Below, one piece after another: positions 45,654-54,024 of a stretch of DNA of 64,000 bases. The notes beneath the pieces were generated by a model. That model was not told the DNA's origin, did no database searches, and saw only the letters and a program-made list of their open reading frames with translations. Position 1 is the first letter of the stretch; each line of letters opens with the position of its first letter. The stretch is from WTGA01 sp965214055. GTDB lineage: Bacteria; Pseudomonadota; Gammaproteobacteria; Arenicellales; Poriferihabitantaceae. The stretch is from NCBI GenBank assembly GCA_965214055.1, contig OZ243931.1, positions 682,001 to 746,000 of the forward strand. The letters are read 5' to 3'. Made by a program: the position numbers and the translations under genes.

Positions 45654-45731
45654 GGGTTTTCCGGAAGCCTGCAACGGGCATGAAACCGGGGGCAGGGTTC
45701 ACGGTGAAAGGGTCCTGGCCGGAGTCCCGGT

Positions 45732-46619
45732 CTACCGCAATCCGGCTGCGGCTTCGGTGAGTTGCGACAGTTCCCCATCCGTCAGCGGCTGAACGGGACG
45801 GCGGCATTCACCCAGGTCATGCCCAAGCAACCTGCACAAGGCCTTCACCCCCGGGTTAAAGGGATGGTGCCAGACAAAATCATTCACGGGATAGATCCGG
45901 TGCCAAAGCGCCATCGCCTGGTCCCACTGCCCTTCCCGGGTCCACTCATACAACCGGACCGCCTCGTTTGGAATCGCATTGGATGTCCCCCAGAAACACC
46001 CGGCTGCATTGGCCATGAGAGCGTGCAGCATCAGCGGGTCGGCGCCGTTGAATACATTGATACCGGCCCGGGTCAGTTGCTGGATGCGGAGAAAATCCCC
46101 GGTGCTGTCCTTCAGGTAGTTGATGTTGTCGATGGTCATGAGCCGCTGGACAAAGTCCGGCTGCAGGTCAATACCGGAATGGACCGGAATGTTATAGGCC
46201 ATGATTTCCGTATTCACGGCACCGGCGACCCTTGCATAGTGCTCAAAGGTGCCCTCCAGGGTCGGCCCCTCAAAATAAGGCGGCAACACCAGCAGACAAT
46301 CCGCGCCCACCCCCTCGGCATGCCGGGCATACTCGATGGTTTCTTCCGTCATGACCGCGGAAACGTGGACAATCAGCCTGGCCCTGCCATTGATCTGTTC
46401 GGCGGCCAGTTCCGTGAGATGCAGCCGTTCCTCCCGGGTCAGGAAGGAGAACTCCCCGGTTCCGCCGCACAGGCACAGGATATGCACACCGGAGTCGATC
46501 AGGACATCAATGTGTCGTTTCTGGGCCACTTCGTCTATGCCGTCGCCGTTCCCGGCAAAAACGGTACAAACCGGCGTGCAGACCCCCTTTAGTTGGCCAC
46601 TGGTCGCTGTCCCGGGCAT
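45732..46619 (-). CDS. DapA-family lyase, probable pyrroline-4-hydroxy-2-carboxylate deaminase
   Basis: A 295-residue class I aldolase-fold protein. The Schiff-base Lys170 lies in INYLKDSTGD, the Tyr142 in MAYNIPVHSG, and the substrate loop is CGGTGEFSFLTREER, where dihydrodipicolinate synthase has GTTGE. In hydroxyproline catabolism this family deaminates the pyrroline to 2-oxoglutarate semialdehyde, which fits the operon. The start at 46619 gives the family length; a Met at 46664 would overlap the upstream gene. Neither has a strong ribosome site. Confidence 0.87.
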   Translation of the reverse strand: MPGTATSGQLKGVCTPVCTVFAGNGDGIDEVAQKRHIDVLIDSGVHILCLCGGTGEFSFLTREERLHLTELAAEQINGRARLIVHVSAVMTEETIEYARHAEGVGADCLLVLPPYFEGPTLEGTFEHYARVAGAVNTEIMAYNIPVHSGIDLQPDFVQRLMTIDNINYLKDSTGDFLRIQQLTRAGINVFNGADPLMLHALMANAAGCFWGTSNAIPNEAVRLYEWTREGQWDQAMALWHRIYPVNDFVWHHPFNPGVKALCRLLGHDLGECRRPVQPLTDGELSQLTEAAAGLR

Positions 46620-46644
46620 TTTCGTCTGGAAACCGGATGGTGTT

Positions 46645-47289
46645 TCAGTGGAAACGGGGATCATCAGAATAATACTGGTGCCATATCCCCCGGACAACCG
46701 GGCGGGCACAGACCTCCTCGACAATCCTGGCCAGATTTCCCCGGCCCCGCAATATCTCCTGTGACCGCGGGTGCCACGAGGCCATCATTGTGAGGTAGGT
46801 ATCCACAATGGACGGGACGCTGCCCCCCAGGTAAGACTGTTTTTCCAGCGCCGAATCCAGCAAATCAAACCCGGCATTGATATGTGCGATGGCGCTTGCC
46901 CGGATTCCTCCCGCCGCATCCTGTTCCGTGGTGAATCGCTCATGGTAATAATACCGCTGACATCCGGGATAGATGCTGGTCGCCATGAACAACAGCCAGC
47001 GATACGCCAGAGCCCTTTCAACGGACCCTGGACCCGGCAGTAATTCCGCTTCGGGAAAGGTGTCCGCCAGGTGAAGGATCATGGCCACGGATTCGGTCAG
47101 GACGGTGCCATCAGAAAGAACCATGGTGGGAATCTGGCTCACCGGATTCATGGACCGGTACGCCGCGCCCCGGTGTTCCTCATTGTCCAAATCAACTTCA
47201 ACCAGGTCATGGTCTGCGCCGGCTTCTGTCAATGCGACCTGGACCACAAACCCCGCGGTCAATCTTGACCAGTACAGTTTATACCTCAT
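46645..47289 (-). CDS. Glutathione S-transferase family protein
   Basis: A 214-residue GST. The N-terminal thioredoxin-like domain includes the MNPVSQIPTMVLSDGTVLTES segment, with the cis-Pro and the Glu-Ser glutathione contacts. The C-terminal helical domain has PSIVDTYLTMMASW with the N-capping Ser/Asp. It is the first gene of the hydroxyproline unit, 25 nt before the DapA-like start, and divergent from a PhyH gene. A detoxifying or isomerase role for a reactive intermediate is possible; nothing in the sequence fixes it. Confidence 0.88.
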   Translation of the reverse strand: MRYKLYWSRLTAGFVVQVALTEAGADHDLVEVDLDNEEHRGAAYRSMNPVSQIPTMVLSDGTVLTESVAMILHLADTFPEAELLPGPGSVERALAYRWLLFMATSIYPGCQRYYYHERFTTEQDAAGGIRASAIAHINAGFDLLDSALEKQSYLGGSVPSIVDTYLTMMASWHPRSQEILRGRGNLARIVEEVCARPVVRGIWHQYYSDDPRFH

Positions 47290-47578
47290 GATCTATACTC
47301 TTTTTCCACAATCGACCCGGACGATCATAGCATTAATACCGGAAAATTTAACCCAAACTGCGGGGGTGGATTCCCGTTATTTGACCTGGAACCCGGTCGC
47401 CATGCCAGCATCGAATCCATGGCTGCCCCTGACAACCCCGCGGTTCCCCCTGGACCATTTGGCTGCCAATACCAGGCCGGCACGGGCTGCACGACCAGGG
47501 AAACTGGCGCCCATCGAATCAAAAGGTGATAGAATCCGGCAGGTCCGTTGCCCTTGTCTGCAGTTCGAAAAATCAACC

Positions 47579-48448
47579 ATGGCGACCTTAGCACAAACCG
47601 TCGAAACCCCGGATTCGGGAATATCCTGTCAAGAGGAGTTGATCTCCCCATCCCAGATTGCAGATTTCAGGAGAGACGGGGTCATTTTCCTGAAAGGCCG
47701 GTTCGAAATGCAGTGGCTGGACAGGCTTTCACTGGGAGTTGAAAAAAATTTCAACGACCCCGGGCCCTATGCCACCCGGTATACCCCCCCGGGGGACCCC
47801 GGAGGCTTTTACGATGATTACTGCAACTGGCAACGCAATGCCGAGTACCGGGAATTTCTCTACGACTCGCCGGCGGCGGAAATTGCAGGGAAACTCATGC
47901 AGTCCGGTTCGGCGCGTCTTTACCATGAACATGTTCTGGTAAAGGAACCCGGAACCCGGGAAACCACCCCCTGGCATCACGACCTGCCTTACTACGGGGT
48001 GGACGCCGATCAGGCCTGTTCCATCTGGCTTCCCCTGGACCCCGTTCCGGCAAACGCCTGCCCTGAATTTGTCGCCGGATCTCACCGCACAGGAGTCCTG
48101 TACTACCCCAGATTCTTCTGTAACAGCCAAAACTACATGCAGGGCATTCATGAATTTGAAACGGTCCCGGATATTGATGCCCATCGCGAAAACTATCGCA
48201 TCGTGTCCTGGGCACTGGAACCCGGGGACTGTATTGTCTTTCATATGCGGACACTCCATGGAGCACCCTCGACCATCGGCTCAACGTCAAGACGCCGGGG
48301 GTTCTCCACACGATGGATTGGTGATGATGCCCGCTTCGCCTCAAGGCCCTGGCCGACCTCCCCACCCTTCCCGGAGGTTGATCTTCTGGATGGAGAGAAG
48401 ATGATCCATCCGAGTTTTCCCGTACTCTGGTCACAGAACACACCATGA
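47579..48448 (+). CDS. Fe(II)/2-oxoglutarate dioxygenase, PhyH family (operon with amidotransferase)
   Basis: A 289-residue PhyH-type enzyme. Iron ligands are His and Asp in TPWHHDLPYYGVD and the later His in IVFHMRTLHGAPS; the 2-oxoglutarate-binding Arg is likely in the SRRRGFSTRWIG stretch. The ATG at 47579 begins a 40-residue N-terminus before the conserved EEL-x-DFRRDGVIFLKG start; the longer frame upstream is not coding. It overlaps the next gene by 4 bp (ATGA). The substrate is unknown; the partner genes suggest a small amide or gamma-glutamyl compound, which is inference only. Confidence 0.88.
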   Translation: MATLAQTVETPDSGISCQEELISPSQIADFRRDGVIFLKGRFEMQWLDRLSLGVEKNFNDPGPYATRYTPPGDPGGFYDDYCNWQRNAEYREFLYDSPAAEIAGKLMQSGSARLYHEHVLVKEPGTRETTPWHHDLPYYGVDADQACSIWLPLDPVPANACPEFVAGSHRTGVLYYPRFFCNSQNYMQGIHEFETVPDIDAHRENYRIVSWALEPGDCIVFHMRTLHGAPSTIGSTSRRRGFSTRWIGDDARFASRPWPTSPPFPEVDLLDGEKMIHPSFPVLWSQNTP

Positions 48449-49152
48449 GCAACAAGATCATTCTCATCGACCACCACGACAATCCCGGAGATGACCGGGT
48501 CGCGGTTCACCTGGACAAAATCGGCTTTGAACTGGATTTGCGGTGCCCGTTCAAGGGGGATGCGCTGCCTGACCTGGATGGGGAGACTGCCGGCGCGGTC
48601 ATTTACGGTGGCGCTCAAAGTGTTGGCGACCGGGACAGCCTGCCTTTTCTGAAAGATGAAATTGACTGGGTCCGCGGTGCAATCAAGGCAGACCTGCCGC
48701 TGCTTGGGATCTGCCTCGGCGCCCAGCTCATCGCCCATGCCCTCGGGGCAAGGGTGGGTCCTCACCCAAACAGGCTGTGTGAGTTCGGTTATTATGAAAT
48801 CAGTCCCACTGAAAGTGCCGGAGACTGGTTTTCCGGAAAAATGCTGGTTACCCAGGCGCACTATGAGCAGTTCGAATTGCCGGAAGGTGCTGTGCTGCTT
48901 GCCACCGGGGAGACCTTTCGAAATCAGGCGTTTCAATACAAAAACAATGTTTTTGCGGTGCAGTTTCACCCGGAAGTGACTGCCGATATTTTCAAGCGCT
49001 GGCAGAACTCGGACTGGGCATTTTTCAACGAGGCCGGTGCCCAGACCCGGGAAGAGCAGGATGCCATCATCCAGCATGCCGATCCAATCCAGGAGCGATG
49101 GTTTCACCATTTTCTGGACCGGGTGTTTGTCCCTCCCACCCTTTCTTATTAG
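48445..49152 (+). CDS. Class I glutamine amidotransferase-like protein
   Basis: A 235-residue GATase1 domain standing alone. The nucleophile elbow is LLGICLGAQL with Cys90, and the His/Glu pair is FHPEVT with His175 and Glu177, so the triad is complete. It resembles the GMP synthase-like amidotransferase group, which includes proteins of unknown role and gamma-glutamyl hydrolases such as PuuD. Translational coupling to the PhyH gene (4-bp overlap) and 11 nt spacing to the SnoaL-like gene argue for one pathway. Actual substrate unknown. Confidence 0.88.
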   Translation: MSNKIILIDHHDNPGDDRVAVHLDKIGFELDLRCPFKGDALPDLDGETAGAVIYGGAQSVGDRDSLPFLKDEIDWVRGAIKADLPLLGICLGAQLIAHALGARVGPHPNRLCEFGYYEISPTESAGDWFSGKMLVTQAHYEQFELPEGAVLLATGETFRNQAFQYKNNVFAVQFHPEVTADIFKRWQNSDWAFFNEAGAQTREEQDAIIQHADPIQERWFHHFLDRVFVPPTLSY

Positions 49153-49163
49153 CAACCCGAAAA

Positions 49164-49580
49164 ATGAGAACAGCCAAAGAAGTCGTTGACGATTATTACG
49201 TTTTTCTGAAAGACCGCGACCGGGAACAATTGCTCGGTCTGCTGTCCACTGACATTGTGGTCACCTATCACGGCCAGCCGGGGCAGCTGCCCTGGGCAGG
49301 CCGGTTTCATGGGATTGAGGGCTTTGACCGGTTTTTTTCCCTGGTCAGGGATTACCTGAATATCGTTGATATGTCGGTGATTGACAGTATCAGCACCCAA
49401 ACCAAAATCATCAACCAATGTGAAGGCCTGTGGGAATACAGGGAGTCCGGTTACATCGTCAAGGGCAGCATGATTAACGTATTCACCGTGGTGGACGGAA
49501 AAATTTCGGGATATGATGTCTACGCGGATACTGCCGCTTTCGTAGCCGGATTGAATCCATTGCCCGAACCGCTTTCGTAA
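49164..49580 (+). CDS. SnoaL-like/NTF2-fold protein
   Basis: A 138-residue protein of the NTF2/SnoaL superfamily. The first helix TAKEVVDDYYVFLKDRDREQLLGLLSTDIVV and the segment FHGIEGFDRFFSLVRD followed by beta strands fit the cone-shaped fold. Family members are isomerases, cyclases, hydrolases or binding proteins. The start at 49164 is 11 nt after the amidotransferase stop; the longer frame overlaps that gene. It is the third gene of the PhyH operon and a hairpin follows. Confidence 0.8.
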   Translation: MRTAKEVVDDYYVFLKDRDREQLLGLLSTDIVVTYHGQPGQLPWAGRFHGIEGFDRFFSLVRDYLNIVDMSVIDSISTQTKIINQCEGLWEYRESGYIVKGSMINVFTVVDGKISGYDVYADTAAFVAGLNPLPEPLS

Positions 49581-49612
49581 TTTTTCCATCGCAGTTTTTT
49601 ATCGCATCGCAC

Positions 49613-49636
49613 CCCTGTCCCCGGGGTGGGACAGGG
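49613..49636 (+). terminator. Strong hairpin after the PhyH/amidotransferase/SnoaL operon
   Basis: A perfect 9-bp stem (CCCTGTCCC / GGGACAGGG) with a 6-nt loop begins 32 nt after the stop of the SnoaL-like gene. No T-run follows, so termination may need Rho or the hairpin may protect the transcript end. Confidence 0.5.
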
Positions 49637-49935
49637 ATTCAGAGCACGGGGGAACAACAATGGCCCGGGTGGGTTCGGATTCACACGCCCAATTGCTTCC
49701 ATTGCAGGGTTGGGGCGGGATGCGAACAGGTGAATTCAGGGAAAGTATGGTAGACTTGGCTGGACTACTAATCGGTGGAATGGTTTCTTGGGAGCCAGGA
49801 AAAATCAATTCAACTGGATACAGAGACCTGCTGTCCAACCGGTGTCCTGTGAAAATGAGATGCAATTGATTGAAGAGATGCCGCCACAAACCCGACCATA
49901 AGCCTGCCCGTACCTAACCACTCCCAAGTGTTCCG
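49637..49935. other. Gene-free stretch between the PhyH operon and the DUF4149 gene
   Basis: About 300 bp without a supported gene. Short frames present lack initiation signals and similarity. The promoter of the DUF4149 gene should be in the right half. Confidence 0.4.
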
Positions 49936-50367
49936 ATGCTAAGTATCACAGCCATTCTCTCAACGATCTTGCTCGGGACCATGCTGTTTTTTGCATTTAT
50001 CGTGGCCCCTTCCATCCACAAGAGCCTGGATGATGATGAAGCGCTGACATTCAGTCGATACCTGTTTCCCCGGTATTTCCTGTGCGGCATTGTCCTGTCC
50101 GGACTGGGTATCATCTTTTCGGTCCTGGATGGTTCCTATACCTTCATTTTACTGATCGTAATATTGCTTGGTTTTGCCTACAGCCGGCAAATCCTGTTGC
50201 CCAAGATATCGAAAGCGAAAGACCAGTGGACCATCAGCGAATCCCCCCAGGACAAGACTCGATATAAATCCCTGCATCGGCGAAGTGTCATTATCAACGC
50301 GACCCAGATCATACTCCTCGTCATTATTGTCGTTGCAACGCAACAGCCCTGGAACCTGGGCCTCTAA
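49936..50367 (+). CDS. DUF4149-like small membrane protein
   Basis: A 143-residue protein with about four hydrophobic helices: a first helix ILSTILLGTMLFFAFIVAPSI, two in the middle (FLCGIVLSGLGIIFSVL and FILLIVILLGFAYS) and a last one near the C-terminus (ATQIILLVIIVVATQ). The segment RQILLPKISKAKD with charged residues separates the halves. The helix pattern and the APSIHK motif fit the DUF4149 family, whose function is unknown. It is 30 bp upstream of a DUF1289 gene in the same direction. Confidence 0.78.
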   Translation: MLSITAILSTILLGTMLFFAFIVAPSIHKSLDDDEALTFSRYLFPRYFLCGIVLSGLGIIFSVLDGSYTFILLIVILLGFAYSRQILLPKISKAKDQWTISESPQDKTRYKSLHRRSVIINATQIILLVIIVVATQQPWNLGL

Positions 50368-50397
50368 CCCGTCACCCTCTTTCCCGAAACACCCGAC

Positions 50398-50646
50398 ATG
50401 CCAGCCATCCGTTCAGGTCGAAGGAAGAACCGACGCCGCAACCCTCGACCGAAACAGTTCGACACCAGTGTCCCCTCTCCCTGTTTATCGGTATGCCGTT
50501 TCGATGGCGAACCATTTTGCCGGGGGTGTTATCGGGATGCCGATGAAATTCGTGACTGGATCATCCTGGACCGGGAACAGAAACTGGCCATACTCGAAAA
50601 AACAGCCCAACGCAGAAAGGCGGAAACAGACGAGCATTTCTGGTGA
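50398..50646 (+). CDS. DUF1289 domain protein
   Basis: An 82-residue protein. After an Arg-rich N-terminus comes SPCLSVCRFDGEPFCRGCYR, the four-Cys pattern of DUF1289, then DEIRDWIILDREQKLAILEK, its helical tail. The Cys cluster probably binds zinc or an Fe-S centre. DUF1289 proteins are common small proteins in proteobacteria with no defined role. It likely shares a transcript with the DUF4149 gene. Confidence 0.87.
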   Translation: MPAIRSGRRKNRRRNPRPKQFDTSVPSPCLSVCRFDGEPFCRGCYRDADEIRDWIILDREQKLAILEKTAQRRKAETDEHFW

Positions 50647-51169
50647 CATCAAATCTCTCCATCGGTCCGGACCGGGTCCCCGACCTTTGAAATGGGAATG
50701 GTATGACCACAATCGGCTGGACTGAACTTCCAGCCGAAATCGCCCTGATTTCAGGGACTATAGCGGGCATCGAAAATGCACAATCATCCTATGGGCTCCT
50801 TATCTTGCAGGCAGTGCAGGTAAACCAGCAGTCCGTGATAATGGGGAAGTTCCAGAAGCGCATGAAAACAGGTTTGAAAATTATGAGAACCAGGTTGACA
50901 TGGCTATAAACAAGCATACAACTTCAGTCACGCATTCAAAAACCACTCAAGAGCAACTCGGAAACAAGCAACCTGTGGAGAGCCCGGAGATATACTCACA
51001 AAACCTGATGAGACTGAGATTGGCGTTTTTGGTCCGGGCCTCCAGGCAATCGCGATGAATGCAGCCGGGTGATGGCCGGAGGGTCATTTTCCGTATTGAA
51101 AACCCTGCACCCCACCCCTGTTGGGCTTCCAATCTGGTTCTCGATCGTAATAATTCTTGATTACTTTCT
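50647..51169. other. Gene-free stretch before the AAA ATPase
   Basis: About 520 bp without a supported gene. The composition becomes AT-richer toward the right end, like the region before fic. It may contain remnants of older accessory DNA, but no similarity could be recognised. Confidence 0.4.
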
Positions 51170-51215
51170 ATATAAACCTATAATTAACAATGTAATGTTA
51201 ATTATAGGTTTATAT
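51170..51215. promoter_or_regulatory. Long perfect inverted repeat at the start of the AAA ATPase gene
   Basis: Two perfect 20-bp arms (51170-51189 and 51196-51215) flank a 6-nt centre. The arms are AT-rich (ATAAACCTATAATTAACA core). The right arm ends inside an upstream ATG (51214) and 20 bp before the preferred ATG at 51235. There is no T-run and the nearest upstream gene is 520 bp away, so a terminator role is unlikely. It can be an operator for a dimeric repressor or an mRNA hairpin masking initiation. Confidence 0.65.
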
Positions 51216-51234
51216 GATAATTTCAGATACGATC

Positions 51235-52437
51235 ATGCTGCATAAATACCGATTCTCCAACTTTTTCTCCTTTGCTGATGAAACCGAGGTCTCCTTCGTA
51301 CTGAATCGCCAGGTGCCGGATTCTGACCTGGTATGCACGAGTCCGGGGGGCACACGCTTGTCAAAAGTACTGGCGGTCATGGGTCCCAATGCATCCGGCA
51401 AGACGAATGTATTGAAGCCACTGTCTTTTCTATGCTGGTTTGTCGCACGCTCGTTTGCTTCCGGCAAACCGGAGGATGAATGCCCGGTACAGCCACACTT
51501 TTTCTCTGACTCTGCCGAGAGCGAGTTCGAGATTGAATTCGAGGACCAGGAGCAGCATTACCGCTATTGCCTGAAGATATCCCCAGAGCGGGTAGTGCAT
51601 GAATCCCTGTATCACAAGACCAGCAAGTTCTTCAGTTTTATTTTCCGTCGCGACTGGTCTGAACCGGACTCTTCCTATTACATCCGCATCCGTCAGCAGA
51701 AATTCGGCTTTTCCACCAGGGAGGCTGAAAAAGTCCGCCGGAATGCGTCCCTGATTGCAACAGCAGCCCAGTACAACGTGCCTTTTGCACAGGAACTGGT
51801 TAGCTACTTTACGCGGTTCATTTCCAATGTGTCCTACATCGGTCGGAATAAGTTCGATCCCCCCGACGTATTCGAAGCTGCCGAATTCTTCCATCACCAG
51901 CCGGCACTGCATGCACAGATGTCCGATATCCTGGGCAACCTGGACCTGGGCCTGGCGGAAGTCCTCATTGAGCAACGCACGTTTATGGAAAAAGAATCCG
52001 GCAGGAATGAAAAGTTCCATGCTCCCTTTGGCATACACCGCAAAGGCGGGCAAGAGCATGAGCTGCCATTTTGGTTTGAATCCAGTGGCACCCAGGCAGC
52101 ATTTGTTCTGCTGGAAAAAATCTTGCCGACACTGGAGCATGGTGGTGTCGCCATCATTGATGAGATGGAAGCGGACCTGCATCCAGACATGATTCCGGCG
52201 ATTCTTGATCTGTTCATTGATTGCGATCTCAATCCGCATAATGCACAAATTATCTTCACCTGCCACGCACATGAGATCCTCAATGAACTGCAAAAAGACC
52301 AGGTCCTGCTCGTTGAAAAAGACGCCGATGGCTGCAGCGAGGCCTGGCGCCTGGACAATGTGAAAGGTATTCGCCGGGATGACAATCTGTATGCCAAGTA
52401 CCGTGCCGGCGCTTACGGTGCAATCCCGGACCTTTAA
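51235..52437 (+). CDS. AAA/ABC-type ATPase of the AAA_15/AAA_21 (RloA-like) group
   Basis: A 400-residue SMC/OLD-like ATPase. Walker A is GPNASGKT (residues 50-57), the signature-like motif ESSGTQAAF is at 282-290, and Walker B is GVAIIDEMEADLHPD (304-318). The C-terminal HAHEILNELQKDQVLLVEKD carries the expected H-loop. ATG 51235 (MLHKYRFSNFFSFADE) matches the typical family N-terminus; ATG 51214 is inside the palindrome. Such ATPases pair with RloB-like Toprim proteins next to restriction loci and in abortive-infection systems of the AbiL kind. Here the partner gene is damaged. A phage-defence role is inference. Confidence 0.88.
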   Translation: MLHKYRFSNFFSFADETEVSFVLNRQVPDSDLVCTSPGGTRLSKVLAVMGPNASGKTNVLKPLSFLCWFVARSFASGKPEDECPVQPHFFSDSAESEFEIEFEDQEQHYRYCLKISPERVVHESLYHKTSKFFSFIFRRDWSEPDSSYYIRIRQQKFGFSTREAEKVRRNASLIATAAQYNVPFAQELVSYFTRFISNVSYIGRNKFDPPDVFEAAEFFHHQPALHAQMSDILGNLDLGLAEVLIEQRTFMEKESGRNEKFHAPFGIHRKGGQEHELPFWFESSGTQAAFVLLEKILPTLEHGGVAIIDEMEADLHPDMIPAILDLFIDCDLNPHNAQIIFTCHAHEILNELQKDQVLLVEKDADGCSEAWRLDNVKGIRRDDNLYAKYRAGAYGAIPDL

Positions 52438-52447
52438 GGGATAACGG

Positions 52448-52957
52448 GTGCCAATTCGGAGACGACATGCCCGCCATGCCGTCCTGCTGGTAGGGGAGGG
52501 CAAAACAGAGTGTGCGTTATGAAACACATCAAGTCGCTTTACATCAGCCGCTATTGCGGTGTAAGCGTCAAAATTCACAATGCACATGGTGGGGGACCTG
52601 ACCATGTCGTGGATTCCGCCATCAGGCAAAGCAGGAATGCAGCATATGATCGGGTCGAAACATTGCTGGATACCGACGTGGAAATGTCTGCAACGGCACA
52701 ACAGCGAACCAAGGTCGAAGAGAATTCAGATTATAGCTTCGACACCCTGTTTCGAAGGGTTACTGCTCAAAATCCTCGATAAACCTGTGCCACACACATC
52801 CGCTGGGTGCAAGATACGGATCAGTGGCTTGCTACCGGCCAAGCTCACATGCCCGGACAACTACCAGGCAAATTTCTCCAGGGATGTTCTGGAGAAGCGC
52901 CGTCATGATGTTCCAGAACTGGATGCATTGTTACAATTGTATTGTATTGATCTTTGA
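52448..52957 (+). pseudogene. RloB-like gene broken by two frameshifts
   Basis: The product is readable only by changing frame twice. Frame 1 from GTG 52448 gives PIRRRHARHAVLLVGEGKTE and stops at about 52520. A second frame gives KHIKSLYISRYCGVSVKI, NAHGGGPDHVVDSAIRQSRN and LLDTDVE. The first frame resumes around 52710 with STPCFEGLLLKILDKPVP and ends LDALLQLYCIDL. Joined, this is the full ~170-residue RloB-like (Toprim-type) protein expected after an AAA ATPase. The shifts (-1 then +1) compensate each other. Inactivation is most likely; a sequencing or assembly error is the alternative. It starts 10 nt after the ATPase stop. Confidence 0.75.
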
Positions 52958-53187
52958 CAGGTGATCCACGAATGGGAGTGACAAACATTGCCGGACCTGC
53001 TTTGGGACGTGCTGTTCGACCTGAAGATGGCAGCACTTTCTGCTGCGCGTCAGAAACAGTCGCCGCAGCTTGAACACAGGGGATTCGAATCGACAGCACT
53101 TCATCTGGATTCATGACTCTTGATCAATATTTCCCGAATGTGGTCGCGGGAAACCATTCCCACTGACAGGCGCTGCTTTTCCCGGCC

Positions 53188-54024
53188 TTACTTTGTCCGG
53201 CCACGGCGCGTTTCAGACAATCCGGGATGCCCGATTTCAAAATCATTCCTGCCGCAGACATCCCGGCCCCGAACCAGAAACAACGGCCTGCTGCCATAAT
53301 CATGGCTTGTATTGTTGGCCCCCATGGATTCACCGAGTTTGTGGTCATACTGGCTGCTGGCCGGCATCAGACGGACAACCAGTGCCGCTCGCCGGTTTTC
53401 GGTCCGATTCGGTCTGGATCCATGGATCATGTAGACATCATGGAAGGAAACCTGCCCGGCCTCGATGATCAGGTCTTCTGCAGTGGACGGATCAAAATAT
53501 TCGGCATCACAGACATCATGGATCGTGAACCCCGGGTCCTCTTCGCGATGATGCGGATACAGCTTCTTCTCTTTATGGGACCCGGGAATAAAACGCATGG
53601 GCCCGTTTTCTTCCGACACGTCGTCCAGCGCAATCCATATGCTCATGGTCTCCAGTGGTCGTATGGGGTAGTAGTCCCCGTCCTGGTGCCAGGGCGTCCC
53701 TTTCCCGCAAACGGCGGGCTTGCCAAAGACGGTGGTGCCCCACAGGATAATGTCTTCACCGATCAACCGTGCCGCCATATCCATCAAATCGGGATGCGTG
53801 GAAAATTCCAGCCATTCCGACGATCCCCGGACGCCCTGGGCACCGGGAACCGGAAGATGAACCCCCAGCAGGAAATCCGATTCCAGGCGGGAGTTTCTGT
53901 CCAATAGCACATCATAGGCGAGGCGCATTGCCTCAAGAACTTCTCCGGGCAACCGGTAATCGGGGACGAGATACCCTTTTTCCCGGTATTGCGCAACCTG
54001 TTCATCGCTGATCCGTGTATTCAT
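53188..54024 (-). CDS. Fe(II)/2-oxoglutarate dioxygenase, PhyH family (hut operon)
   Basis: A 278-residue PhyH-type enzyme. Iron ligands: His and Asp in GTPWHQDGDYYPIRP and the distal His in SFHDVYMIHGSRPN; the 2-oxoglutarate Arg is in NRRAALVVRLMP. Its start overlaps the hutH stop by 4 bp (ATGA), so it is translated with histidine ammonia-lyase. PhyH enzymes are not part of the textbook hut pathway. It could hydroxylate or demethylate a histidine derivative (for instance a methylhistidine) so that it enters the pathway; this is a hypothesis. It is last in the hutF-hutH operon. Confidence 0.88.
   Translation of the reverse strand: MNTRISDEQVAQYREKGYLVPDYRLPGEVLEAMRLAYDVLLDRNSRLESDFLLGVHLPVPGAQGVRGSSEWLEFSTHPDLMDMAARLIGEDIILWGTTVFGKPAVCGKGTPWHQDGDYYPIRPLETMSIWIALDDVSEENGPMRFIPGSHKEKKLYPHHREEDPGFTIHDVCDAEYFDPSTAEDLIIEAGQVSFHDVYMIHGSRPNRTENRRAALVVRLMPASSQYDHKLGESMGANNTSHDYGSRPLFLVRGRDVCGRNDFEIGHPGLSETRRGRTK

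Noticed and set aside
51170..51215. Palindrome read as an intrinsic terminator
   Set aside because: No T-run on either strand, and no gene ends within 500 bp on the upstream side.
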